From the NCBI GenBank assembly GCA_947177085.1, contig CAMWTD010000022.1, forward strand, positions 1-17,285: a stretch of DNA of 17,285 nucleotides, in the 5' to 3' direction. Origin of the DNA: an uncultured Desulfovibrio sp. GTDB taxonomy: Bacteria > Desulfobacterota > Desulfovibrionia > Desulfovibrionales > Desulfovibrionaceae. Made by a program: the position numbers and the translations under genes. Positions 6,569-13,721 of the stretch are shown piece by piece (positions within the stretch are counted from its first letter, which is position 1; each line of letters begins with the position of its first letter). Below the pieces are notes generated by a model. That model had not been told where the DNA came from. It worked only from the letters and a program-made list of their open reading frames with translations, and did no database searches.

Positions 6569-7207
6569 TCAGGGCCGGATGGGCGGCGCGTCGCCACCGG
6601 CGGTGAGCAGTGTGCCGATATGGCGTCGGGTGAGGGCGAGCTCCTCATTGGTGACCGAGGGCATGTCCGCGGGGCGGCTGCCCATGTCGTTGCCCTCCTC
6701 CACGATGACGAGCGCCGCGGCGAGCCGCCCCATGACGCAGAAAAAACGCGCCGGCTGCCAGCCCTTGGCCGTGACCCATGCCGCCGCGTTGGGCGAATAG
6801 AGAAAATCCGCCTTGCCGTCGCGCACCACGGGATGCGCCTCCTCCTGGCCCGCCCGCGCCCAGGCGCGGAATTGCGGCAAAAGGTCCGCAAACGCCAGCA
6901 ATTCCTTTTCCGTCACCGCGGGCTGCCCGGCATAGACATTGGCCGTGGCGGCCCCGGGCGCGTCGCCCTTGGCGGCCGCGCGCGACTTGGCGGCCCTGCC
7001 CCCCCCCGCGGCCTTGCCGGAAGCGGCTTTTTGCGCCTTGGCCCTGGGGGCCGGCGCTCTTCCGGCGGCCTCCAGGGCCGCCTCCATCTGGGGGGTGGCC
7101 GCTCTTGGGGCGCAGGGCAGGCACAGGGCGATCACAAACATCAGCGCCGCGACGCGCAGGGCCGCACAGGCCCAGAGCCGGGTGGGGAGCAAAGTCCTTG
7201 CTGTCAT
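6569..7207 (-). CDS. unknown exported or membrane-anchored protein, downstream of glpX
   Basis: A 212-residue protein of no family I recognise. Residues 1-36 are a long signal or anchor (basic MTARTLLPTR, then a hydrophobic stretch to LCLPCAPRAATPQ), with possible cleavage after the AxA. Residues ~45-90 are a low-complexity Ala/Lys/Gly/Arg linker. From ~95 onward lies a compact domain with TEKELLAFADLLPQFRAWA, ADFLYSPNAAAWVTAKGW, RFFCVMGRLAAALVIVEEG and a polar end SVTNEELALTRRHIG. The ATG at 7207 has GGAG four bases upstream and lies 19 bases past the glpX stop, so the two are probably one transcript. The longer open frame up to 7285 overlaps glpX and is not used. The mature domain is most likely periplasmic; nothing ties it to gluconeogenesis except position. 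Confidence 0.8.
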   Translation of the reverse strand: MTARTLLPTRLWACAALRVAALMFVIALCLPCAPRAATPQMEAALEAAGRAPAPRAKAQKAASGKAAGGGRAAKSRAAAKGDAPGAATANVYAGQPAVTEKELLAFADLLPQFRAWARAGQEEAHPVVRDGKADFLYSPNAAAWVTAKGWQPARFFCVMGRLAAALVIVEEGNDMGSRPADMPSVTNEELALTRRHIGTLLTAGGDAPPIRP

Positions 7208-7226
7208 GGGGCTCCGCGAGTCCGTC

Positions 7227-8210
7227 TCAGTAGCGCACGGCGCTGATCTTGCCGAGGCGTTCCATGTTATGGAAGGATTCCACATAGCGTATTGTGCCCG
7301 TCTTGCCGCGCATGACCATGGAATGCGTCACCGTGTGCCGGGCGCTGTAGCGCACGCCGTGCAAAAAGTCCCCGCCGGAAATGCCCGTGGCCGCGAAGAA
7401 GCAGTCGTCGCTGCGCACGAGGTCGTTGACCGTGAGCACCTCGCGCAGGTCGATGCCCGCCTCGGTGATGGCCTCCTTCTCCACATAGGACTGCGGGTCC
7501 AGCCGGGCGAGGATCTGCCCGCCCATGGCCTTGATGGCGCAGGCCGCGAGCACGCCCTCGGGAGTGCCGCCCGTGCCCATCATCATGTCCACCTCGGAGC
7601 GCGGGTCCACGGCCATGAGGGCCCCGGCCACATCGCCGTCGGTCTGGAGCTGGATGCGCGCGCCGGCTTCCCTGATTTCTTCGATCAGGCGCTGGTGGCG
7701 CGGCTTGTCGAGCACGAACACCACGAGGTCCTGCACATTCTTTCCGAGCGCCCGGGCCACGTTGTTGCAGTTGTCGCGCACGGGCGCGTCGAGGTCCACC
7801 ACGTCGCGGGCCTCGCCGGGCACGACGAGCTTCTGCATGTAGTAGCTCGGCCCGGGGTTGAACATGCTGCCTTCCGGGGCCACGGCCACCACGGAGATGG
7901 CGTTGGGCCGGCCATAGGCGAGGAGATTGGTGCCCTCCACCGGGTCCACGGCCACGTCGAGGCGCGGGCCGTGGCCCTCGCCCACCTTTTCGCCGTTGTA
8001 GAGCATGGGGGCGTGGTCCTTCTCGCCCTCGCCGATGATGACCGTGCCGTCGATGTGCAGACTCCCGAAACTGACGCGCATGGCGTCCACGGCCGCGCCG
8101 TCGCCGGCCTCCTTGTTGCCGCGCCCGAGCCAGCGGGCCGAGGCGAGGGCCGCCGCCTCGGTGATGCGCACGATGTCCAGGGCCAGGTTGCGTTCCGGTG
8201 CTTCTGCCAT
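7227..8210 (-). CDS. glpX: class II fructose-1,6-bisphosphatase GlpX
   Basis: A 327-residue cytoplasmic enzyme that removes the 1-phosphate of fructose 1,6-bisphosphate in gluconeogenesis. Motifs of the GlpX family are visible: RGNKEAGD near 30-37, HIDGTVIIGEGEKD at 52-65, the metal-site DVAVDPVEGT at 85-94, and MMMGTGGTPEGVLAACAIK further on. Length is normal (about 330). The start at 8210 is chosen because GGAG lies six bases upstream; the frame is open a further 250 bases but is non-coding there and contains the promoter. It leads a two-gene unit with the unknown protein at 6569-7207. Confidence 0.95.
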   Translation of the reverse strand: MAEAPERNLALDIVRITEAAALASARWLGRGNKEAGDGAAVDAMRVSFGSLHIDGTVIIGEGEKDHAPMLYNGEKVGEGHGPRLDVAVDPVEGTNLLAYGRPNAISVVAVAPEGSMFNPGPSYYMQKLVVPGEARDVVDLDAPVRDNCNNVARALGKNVQDLVVFVLDKPRHQRLIEEIREAGARIQLQTDGDVAGALMAVDPRSEVDMMMGTGGTPEGVLAACAIKAMGGQILARLDPQSYVEKEAITEAGIDLREVLTVNDLVRSDDCFFAATGISGGDFLHGVRYSARHTVTHSMVMRGKTGTIRYVESFHNMERLGKISAVRY

Positions 8211-8268
8211 GTGGGTCTCCTCGGCGTGGCTGGCGCGGGCATGGGGGCGGATGCCGCCCGCTCCCCAA

Positions 8269-8297
8269 AGCATAGCCCACGGGGGCGGGCCCTTCAA
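8269..8297 (-). promoter_or_regulatory. promoter of glpX
   Basis: Minus strand TTGAAG (8297-8292), a 17-base spacer and TATGCT (8274-8269), each four of six to the sigma70 consensus. The leader would be about 50 bases and contains a small GGGCGG-CAT-CCGCCC hairpin. It stands back to back with the ilvC promoter candidate in the same 256-base gap. Confidence 0.5.
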
Positions 8298-8370
8298 GCA
8301 AAAAGCCGGAAGCCCCCTAACGCGGAGCCCGGCGAAGCCCCGGGCCGCGCGTTGCCCGGGCCGGGCAGGC

Positions 8371-8399
8371 TTGACAAAAGGCCGCGCCGGGGCAAAAAA
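8371..8399 (+). promoter_or_regulatory. possible promoter of ilvC
   Basis: A perfect -35 TTGACA (8371-8376) followed after 17 bases by an A6 tract (8394-8399) in the place of the -10 box, which matches the consensus at only three positions. The leader to the ATG at 8467 would be about 60 bases. I see no leader peptide rich in branched-chain residues and no attenuator between here and ilvC. Confidence 0.4.
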
Positions 8400-8466
8400 G
8401 GAGGTTCCCCGTCGCGGCGGCCCCGCGCATCTCTCCAGCAAGCCCATGCAGCAAAGGACAGAAGCC

Positions 8467-9471
8467 ATGAAAGTGTATTACGACAAGGATGCGGACTTAG
8501 GCGCACTCAAGGACAAGACCGTGGCCATCATCGGCTACGGCAGCCAGGGCCACGCCCACGCCCAGAACCTGCGCGATTCCGGCGTCAAGGTGGTGATCGG
8601 GCAGCGCCCGGGCAGCCCCAACTATGACCTTGCCAAGGAGCACGGCTTCGAGCCCGTGTCCGCCGCCGAGGCCGCCAAGCAGGCCGACCTCATCATGGTG
8701 CTCGTGCCTGACGAGGTGCAGGCCAAGGTCTACGAGGAGGACATCAAGCCCAACCTCGCCCCGGGCAAGGCCCTGCTCTTCGCGCACGGCTTCAACATCC
8801 ATTTTGGCCAGATCCAGCCGCCCAAGGACGTGGATGTCTTCCTCATCGCGCCCAAGGGCCCGGGCCATCTCGTGCGGCGCACCTTCACCGAGGGCGGCGG
8901 CGTGCCCTGCCTTGTGGCCATCGAGCAGGACGCCACGGGCAAGGCCCTCGAGACCGCGCTCGCCTATGCCAAGGGCATCGGCGGCACGCGCTCCGGCGTC
9001 ATTGAGACCACCTTCCGCGAAGAGACCGAGACCGACCTCTTCGGCGAACAGGCCGTGCTCTGCGGCGGTCTTTCCGCGCTTATCCAGGCCGGCTTCGAGA
9101 CCCTGGTGGAAGCGGGCTACCAGCCGGAAATGGCCTATTTCGAGTGCCTGCACGAAATGAAGCTCATCGTGGACCTCCTCTACGAGGGCGGTCTCGCGCG
9201 GATGCGGTATTCCATCAGCAATACCGCCGAATACGGCGACTATGTCTCCGGCCCGCGCCTCATCAACCAGGCCGTCAAGGACGAGATGAAGCGCGTCCTC
9301 AAGGACATCCAGAGCGGCAAGTTCGCGCGCGACTTCATCCTCGAGGCCCGCGCCGGCTACCCCATGTTCCTCACCACGCGCAAGAACGAGTCCCAGAAGC
9401 AGATCGAGAAGGTCGGCAAGGAACTGCGCGGCATGATGACCTGGCTCAAGAAGGACGGCAAAAAGGATTAG
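8467..9471 (+). CDS. ilvC: ketol-acid reductoisomerase, class I (short form)
   Basis: A 334-residue cytoplasmic enzyme of valine, leucine and isoleucine synthesis; it isomerises and reduces acetolactate or acetohydroxybutyrate with a nicotinamide cofactor and Mg. The N-terminus MKVYYDKDADLGALKDK is typical of the family. The Rossmann loop GYGSQGHAHAQNLRDSG lies at 23-39, with the cofactor-selecting loop GQRPGSPN just after it. The C-terminal knotted domain has DLFGEQAVLCGG, QPEMAYFECLHEMKLI and SNTAEYGDY. The ATG at 8467 has AAGGA eight bases upstream; an in-frame ATG at 8446 would add seven residues not usual in the family. It is a single-gene unit with its own terminator, separate from any ilvBN pair in this window. 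Confidence 0.97.
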   Translation: MKVYYDKDADLGALKDKTVAIIGYGSQGHAHAQNLRDSGVKVVIGQRPGSPNYDLAKEHGFEPVSAAEAAKQADLIMVLVPDEVQAKVYEEDIKPNLAPGKALLFAHGFNIHFGQIQPPKDVDVFLIAPKGPGHLVRRTFTEGGGVPCLVAIEQDATGKALETALAYAKGIGGTRSGVIETTFREETETDLFGEQAVLCGGLSALIQAGFETLVEAGYQPEMAYFECLHEMKLIVDLLYEGGLARMRYSISNTAEYGDYVSGPRLINQAVKDEMKRVLKDIQSGKFARDFILEARAGYPMFLTTRKNESQKQIEKVGKELRGMMTWLKKDGKKD

Positions 9472-9503
9472 GTTCCCACCGCCCTTCACCGCCCATGCAG
9501 ACA

Positions 9504-9529
9504 AAAAGGGAGCCGCAAGGCTCCCTTTT
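9504..9529 (+). terminator. rho-independent terminator of ilvC
   Basis: A perfect 11-bp stem (9504-9514 with 9519-9529) closed by a GCAA tetraloop and ending in TTTT, 33 bases past the ilvC stop. The A-tract on the left arm would also let it work in reverse. Confidence 0.85.
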
Positions 9530-9587
9530 CTCGTAGAAACAACCGGGCCCGGGGGGGTAGCACCACCTGTCCGCCCCGTGCCGGGCG

Positions 9588-9616
9588 TTGACTTGGCTTG
9601 AGGGGGGGCCTACACC
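9588..9616 (+). promoter_or_regulatory. possible promoter of the cfa gene, with a G7 run in its spacer
   Basis: TTGACT (9588-9593, five of six to the -35 consensus), a 17-base spacer holding a run of seven G (9602-9608), then TACACC (9611-9616), a weak -10. The leader would be about 120 bases. The rest of the gap from 9530 to 9739 shows another G7 run (9551-9557) and no other clear signal. Confidence 0.3.
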
Positions 9617-9739
9617 AAAATTCCGGGGGCCAGCCTGCCCCTTCCTGCGCTGGCGTCGGACGACAGGCCCGACAGATTGCGCAAACATGTGCGAAAACTG
9701 GATTTTTTGCAGATTGCCGGAGCGTTGTGGAGGATTGCC

Positions 9740-11008
9740 ATGTCACGATATTCCAAAAACCAGCGTGCCCGCAAATGGCTGGAGGGATTGCTGGCCCATG
9801 CGGACATCCGCCTTGACGGCGACCGTCCCTTTGATATCCGGGTGCACGACGAGCGCCTCTTTGACCGCGTGACCGCGGCAGGCACGCTCGGGGCCGGCGA
9901 GGCCTACATGGAAGGCTGGTGGGACTGCGAGGCGCTGGACCGCATGTTTGCCCGGGCCATCAGCGCCGGCCTGGAAAACAAGGTGAGCCGCAACCTCACC
10001 ACGCTCGCGCTGGCGCTCCGCCACACCCTTTTCAACATGCAGTCCCGCCGGCGCGCGCCCATGGTGGCCCGCCGCCACTATGACTTCGGCAACGAGCTCT
10101 TTGAGGCCATGCTGGGTCCCAACATGAACTATTCCTGCGCCTGGTGGTCCGGCCTCGGGGATGTAAAAAAAAGGAAGGCCGGCGACCGGAGCGCCCGCGA
10201 GGGGAGCGCCGCGCCGGACCCGTCAGCCAGCCCCGACTCGCTCCCCGCCTGCTACCCGCAACAGCCGGGGACGCGCCTGGAGGAGGCGCAAAACGCCAAG
10301 ATGGAGCTCATTTGCCAAAAGCTCCAGCTCGCGCCGGGCATGACGGTGCTGGACATCGGCTGCGGGTGGGGCAGCCTCGCGCGCTACATGGCCCGCCAGT
10401 ACGGCTGCCATGTCACGGGCATTTCCATCTCCCGCAACCAGATAGAATGGGCGAGGCGGAGGGAGCTTGAGCCGGGGGGCCCGGTCGCCCCCGGCCGCAT
10501 CACCTGGATTTTGGGCGACTACCGCGAGTTGCGCGGGGAATTTGACCGCATTGTGTCCGTCGGCATGTTCGAGCATGTGGGCCGCAAGAACTACCGCCGC
10601 TTCTTCCGCACCGCCCGGGGCCTGCTCAAGCCGCGCGGCCTCTTCCTGCTGCATACCATCGGCTCGATTTCGCAGCGGGCCGGCTGCGACCCCTGGATCT
10701 CCCGCTACATTTTTCCCAACGGCCAACTGCCCACGCTGGACTCTATCGTCCGCGCCTGCCAGGGGCTGTTCGTGCTGGAGGATTGCCACAATCTTGGCGC
10801 GGACTATGATCCCACCCTCATGGCCTGGCGCGAAAGGTTCGACGAGGGGCTGCGCGCCGGCGCTTTTGACCTTACGGACGCCGAGGCCCGCATGTTCCGC
10901 TATTACCTGCTCACCTGCGCGGCCGCATTCCGCTGCCGCGATATAGAGCTCTGGCAGATCATGCTGAGCCCCGGCGGCGTGGCGGGAGGCTACGAGGCAG
11001 TCCGCTGA
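9740..11008 (+). CDS. cfa: cyclopropane-fatty-acyl-phospholipid synthase
   Basis: A 422-residue homologue of E. coli Cfa, which adds a methylene group from S-adenosylmethionine to double bonds of membrane phospholipid acyl chains. It follows the E. coli protein through its length: GEAYMEGWWDCE at 53-64, HYDFGNELF at 113-121, YSCAWW with the conserved cysteine at 133, the SAM loop VLDIGCGWG at 203-211, VGMFEHVGRKNY at 274-285, DPWISRYIFPNG and LGADYDPTLMAW. It is some 40 residues longer because of a low-complexity insertion at about 137-178, directly after YSCAWW; that insertion includes an A8 tract in the DNA (10165-10172). The ATG at 9740 has GGAGG six bases upstream. It is a single gene; between its stop and the convergent gene ending at 11070 I see no T-tailed terminator. 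Confidence 0.95.
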   Translation: MSRYSKNQRARKWLEGLLAHADIRLDGDRPFDIRVHDERLFDRVTAAGTLGAGEAYMEGWWDCEALDRMFARAISAGLENKVSRNLTTLALALRHTLFNMQSRRRAPMVARRHYDFGNELFEAMLGPNMNYSCAWWSGLGDVKKRKAGDRSAREGSAAPDPSASPDSLPACYPQQPGTRLEEAQNAKMELICQKLQLAPGMTVLDIGCGWGSLARYMARQYGCHVTGISISRNQIEWARRRELEPGGPVAPGRITWILGDYRELRGEFDRIVSVGMFEHVGRKNYRRFFRTARGLLKPRGLFLLHTIGSISQRAGCDPWISRYIFPNGQLPTLDSIVRACQGLFVLEDCHNLGADYDPTLMAWRERFDEGLRAGAFDLTDAEARMFRYYLLTCAAAFRCRDIELWQIMLSPGGVAGGYEAVR

Positions 11009-11069
11009 GGCAGGGGGAACGGCCCCGCGGCCGCGCGCCACAAGCCTCCCTTGGCCCGCTCCCGCGCCG

Positions 11070-11639
11070 CTACCCGATGTCCTTGAGCTTGCGCGCGGGC
11101 ACGCCGCCCGCCACCGTGCCCGGGGCCACGTCCCCGCGCACCACGGCCCCGGCCGCGATCACGGCCCCGGCCCCTACGCGCACGCCCGGCAGCAGGATAG
11201 CCCCGGAACCTATCCAGACATCATCTTCCACCACAATGGGCGCGAGCTCGTGAGTGAGGCGGTTCTCCTTGCGCAGGCCGTGGTTGATGGTGGCCATGAG
11301 CACATTGTGGCCCACAAAGACGCCGTCGCCCAGGGTGATGCCTCCCTGGTCCTGGAAGCAGCAGCAGGCGTTGATGAAGACGCGCCTGCCGATGCGGATG
11401 TTCTTGCCGAAATCCGAATAAAAGGGCGGAAACATACGGAAGCTCTCGTCGACGGGGCTCCCGGTGAGCCGCGCCATGAGGGCGCGGATCTCGGACATGG
11501 GGCGGTAGCCGTCATTGAGCTCCCCGGTGATGCGTCGCGCCTCGTCCGAATAGTGTTCCATGCACGCATAGGCTTCCGTGCCGACCACGAGGTCCTTCCC
11601 GGCGGCGAGATGGGCGAGCAGTTCCTGCAATGCCATCAT
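11070..11639 (-). CDS. maltose/galactoside O-acetyltransferase family enzyme (hexapeptide repeat)
   Basis: A 189-residue left-handed beta-helix acetyltransferase of the Maa/LacA/NodL group, which moves acetyl from acetyl-CoA to a sugar hydroxyl. Residues ~1-70 are the N-terminal helical cap typical of the group (YSDEARRITGELND). Then come FYSDFGKNIRIG, INACCCFQDQGGITLGD, VLMATINHG with the likely catalytic histidine at 120, and the repeats VWIGSGAILLPGVRVGAGAVIAAGAVV, closing GGVPARKLKDIG. Three adjacent cysteines (92-94) sit in the helix. The ATG at 11639 overlaps the stop of the upstream ATPase gene (ATGA) and has AGGAGG nearby, so it is translated as the last gene of the mla operon. The true acceptor sugar cannot be read from sequence. 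Confidence 0.88.
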   Translation of the reverse strand: MMALQELLAHLAAGKDLVVGTEAYACMEHYSDEARRITGELNDGYRPMSEIRALMARLTGSPVDESFRMFPPFYSDFGKNIRIGRRVFINACCCFQDQGGITLGDGVFVGHNVLMATINHGLRKENRLTHELAPIVVEDDVWIGSGAILLPGVRVGAGAVIAAGAVVRGDVAPGTVAGGVPARKLKDIG

Positions 11640-12634
11640 GGCGTGGTTCCTCCTTCCCGCGTGACCCGCCAGCAGGCCACGCCGTGCGCCCCTTCCACGA
11701 GCATGGGGGGCGCGGCTTCGGCGCAGCGCGGCAGGGCCTCCGCGCAGCGCGGTTCAAAGGGGCAGCCGGGCGGCATGGCCGTGAGCGGGGGCACGCTGCC
11801 CGGGATGGTGGGGAGCCGCTGCGCCCCCAGGGAGGCCCGCCCCGGGGCCGCCGCCATGAGGCCGCGCGTATAGGGGTGCAGCGGCCCGGCGAAGAGCATG
11901 GCCGCCGGGGCGCGCTCGACGAGCATCCCGGCATACATGACGCCCACGGTGTCCGCCATGTCGGCGACCACCCCGAGGTCGTGAGTGATGAGCAGGACGG
12001 CCATGCCCCGCTCGCGGCTGCGGCCCCGGATAAGGCGCAGGATCTGCCCCTGGATGGTGGCGTCGAGGGCGGTTGTGGGCTCGTCCGCCAGCAAGAGCTC
12101 CGGCCCGCAGGCGAGCGCCATGGCGATCATCACCCGCTGGCGCATCCCCCCGGAAAGCTGGTGCGGATAATCCTCATACCTGCTTTCCGGAGCCGGGATG
12201 CCCACTTCGGCGAAGAGGCGCACCACCTCGCGCCGGGCCTCGGCGCGGCCCATGCCGAGGTGCAGCCTGAGGGGCTCGGCCGCCTGGTCGCCCACGCGCA
12301 GCACGGGGTTGAGCGAGGTCATGGGCTCCTGAAAGATCATGCCCACGCGGGCCCCGCGCACGGCGCGCAGGGCGCGCTCGGAAAGGCCGAGCAGGTCCAC
12401 GCCCCGGAGCAGCGCGCGGCCCCCGAGGATGGCCCCCCCGGGCGTGAGGCGGAGCACCGAGCGCGCGGCCAGGCTCTTGCCGCAGCCGGATTCGCCCACA
12501 AGGCAGGTGATGGCCCCGGCGGCCACGTCGAGGTCGATGCCGCGCACGGCGGCGAGCAGACGCCCCTCCTCAAGGAAGTGGACGGAGAGCCCGTCCAGAC
12601 GCAGCAAGGGCGGCGCGCCCTCCGCGCCGGCCAC
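11636..12634 (-). CDS. ABC transporter ATP-binding protein of the DppD/OppD type, without permease partners
   Basis: A 332-residue ATPase if started at GTG 12634. Walker A is GESGCGKS at 47-54, then a Q-loop MIFQEPMTSLNP, the signature LSGGMRQRV, Walker B LLLADEPTTALD and the switch LITHD. The C-terminus is the oligopeptide/dipeptide type: GPLHPYTRGLM followed by a cysteine cluster (CPFEPRC, then two more Cys and a final CW). Other possible starts are GTG 12676 (346 residues) and ATG 12724 (362 residues, overlapping mlaA by 20 bases, with no ribosome site). The two GTG codons exist because of a 42-bp tandem duplication and each has AGGA about nine bases upstream. Dpp/Opp ATPases normally sit with two permeases and a binding protein; none is here. 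It follows mlaA and overlaps the acetyltransferase gene, so it is part of the operon. Confidence 0.85.
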   Translation of the reverse strand: MAGAEGAPPLLRLDGLSVHFLEEGRLLAAVRGIDLDVAAGAITCLVGESGCGKSLAARSVLRLTPGGAILGGRALLRGVDLLGLSERALRAVRGARVGMIFQEPMTSLNPVLRVGDQAAEPLRLHLGMGRAEARREVVRLFAEVGIPAPESRYEDYPHQLSGGMRQRVMIAMALACGPELLLADEPTTALDATIQGQILRLIRGRSRERGMAVLLITHDLGVVADMADTVGVMYAGMLVERAPAAMLFAGPLHPYTRGLMAAAPGRASLGAQRLPTIPGSVPPLTAMPPGCPFEPRCAEALPRCAEAAPPMLVEGAHGVACWRVTREGGTTP

Positions 12635-12712
12635 AGCCGCCCGTCCTGGGCTGCCCGCGTCCTCAGCGCCGGCCACAGCCGCCCGTCCTGGGCTGCCCGC
12701 GTCCTCAGCGCC
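12624..12712. repeat. perfect 42-bp tandem duplication at the mlaA/ATPase junction
   Basis: The 42-base unit at 12624-12665 is repeated exactly at 12666-12707, followed by the first five bases of a third copy. The unit is 14 codons, so the ATPase frame stays open through both copies (GAEDAGSPGRAAVA twice). Each copy carries, on the minus strand, AGGA followed nine bases later by GTG, i.e. a candidate ribosome site and start. The stop codon of mlaA lies at the end of the second copy (12705-12707). The exact identity of the copies suggests a recent slippage event. Confidence 0.9.
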
Positions 12713-13721
12713 TGATCTGGGCATTGCGGTAGTTGGCGTAGGCCTCGCGCATGGCAAGATAGGGATCCACCGCGATGCTCTTGAGGCCCTCATAGGTGGG
12801 CAGCACATCCCCGAGATCATTGAAGCGGAAGCCCACCTCGAGGCCGGTGGAGAGCTCCCACGGGCGCACATAGAAAAGCGGGTCGGTGAAATAGTCGCCC
12901 ACGCGGCCGATGGTGTCGCGCAGGGAGCTCGGGCCGATGAAGGGCCAGACCACATAGAAGCCCTGGCCGAAGCCCCAGCGCCCGAGCGTCTGGCCGAAAT
13001 CCTCGCCGGATTCGTCCACGGGCACGATGGTTTTCTTCCCCCGGGCCACATTGGCGAAACCCGCGCTCGACATGGTGTTCATCATGAAGCGGCCGAACTC
13101 CACCCCGGCCTCAAGAAAGCGGAACTGCAGGAGATTGTTGATAAAACGCGTGGGGAAGAGCAGGTTGTGGAAAAAATTGTTGATGCCGTTGCGGAAGCAT
13201 TCCGGCACGAGCCATGTCCAGCCCTGGTAGGCGGGTTTGGCGATATACATGAAGAAGATGTCATTAAAATGGAACCAGAAGCGGTTCCACGGTTCAATGG
13301 GGTCCGCGATGCTCGCCACGGGCTCGTCGTCGTAGTCGTCAAGGCTGTCGCCGGCCTGCGCGCCCGCGTCGGGCTCAACGGTGATGGCCCCGGGCGGAAG
13401 ATTCGCGCCCCCGGCATAGACCGCCGAGGGGGCGAAGGGGCCGCCCGTAGCCACGCCGGAGGGCTGTTTGAGGCGCGGGGCCAGGGCGGCGGCCTGCGCC
13501 GTGGGGCCAGCGCCGCCGGAAGCGCCCTCGGGTACAAACACCGGGCGGATGCCGGCCTCGGGCGCGGCGGCCGACTCCGGCGCATTGCCCATGCTCACGC
13601 CGCCCTCGCCGTCCGCCCGGGCCTGGGCCGGGAGCCACAGGCAGAGCGCCAGCAGGGCGAGGGCCGCCAGCGGCCCCAGGGCCCGGCGCGCCGGGCCGCT
13701 ATTGCTCCGCCTGCACTTCAT
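12705..13721 (-). CDS. mlaA: MlaA (VacJ) outer-membrane phospholipid-removal protein with long N-terminal extension
   Basis: A 338-residue protein, against about 250 in E. coli. Residues 1-35 form a signal peptide ending AQARA; the cysteine at 27 is preceded by Leu at -1, so there is no proper lipobox and the protein is probably not lipidated, unlike E. coli MlaA. Residues ~36-138 are an Ala/Pro/Gly-rich and then acidic linker (SLDDYDDEP). The MlaA domain begins at 140 with DPIEPWNRFWFHFND and continues GINNFFHNLLFPTRFINNLLQ, GQTLGRWGFGQGFYVVWPFIGPSSLRD and DPYLAMREAY. Family role: it pulls misplaced phospholipid from the outer leaflet of the outer membrane and hands it to MlaC. The ATG at 13721 overlaps mlaC by 23 bases; the open frame upstream is mlaC shadow. 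Confidence 0.93.
   Translation of the reverse strand: MKCRRSNSGPARRALGPLAALALLALCLWLPAQARADGEGGVSMGNAPESAAAPEAGIRPVFVPEGASGGAGPTAQAAALAPRLKQPSGVATGGPFAPSAVYAGGANLPPGAITVEPDAGAQAGDSLDDYDDEPVASIADPIEPWNRFWFHFNDIFFMYIAKPAYQGWTWLVPECFRNGINNFFHNLLFPTRFINNLLQFRFLEAGVEFGRFMMNTMSSAGFANVARGKKTIVPVDESGEDFGQTLGRWGFGQGFYVVWPFIGPSSLRDTIGRVGDYFTDPLFYVRPWELSTGLEVGFRFNDLGDVLPTYEGLKSIAVDPYLAMREAYANYRNAQIRR

Noticed and set aside
11009..11069. Terminator between cfa and the acetyltransferase gene
   Set aside because: There are GC-rich palindromic bases (around GCGGCCGC) but no T-tract in either direction, so I cannot support a terminator.
11250..11873. Plus-strand frame across the acetyltransferase and ATPase genes
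   Set aside because: It covers the ends of two well-supported minus-strand genes, and its product shows no recognisable domain.
12624..12712. CRISPR or insertion-element remnant
   Set aside because: There are only two adjacent copies without spacers, no inverted ends and no transposase; it is a simple tandem duplication.
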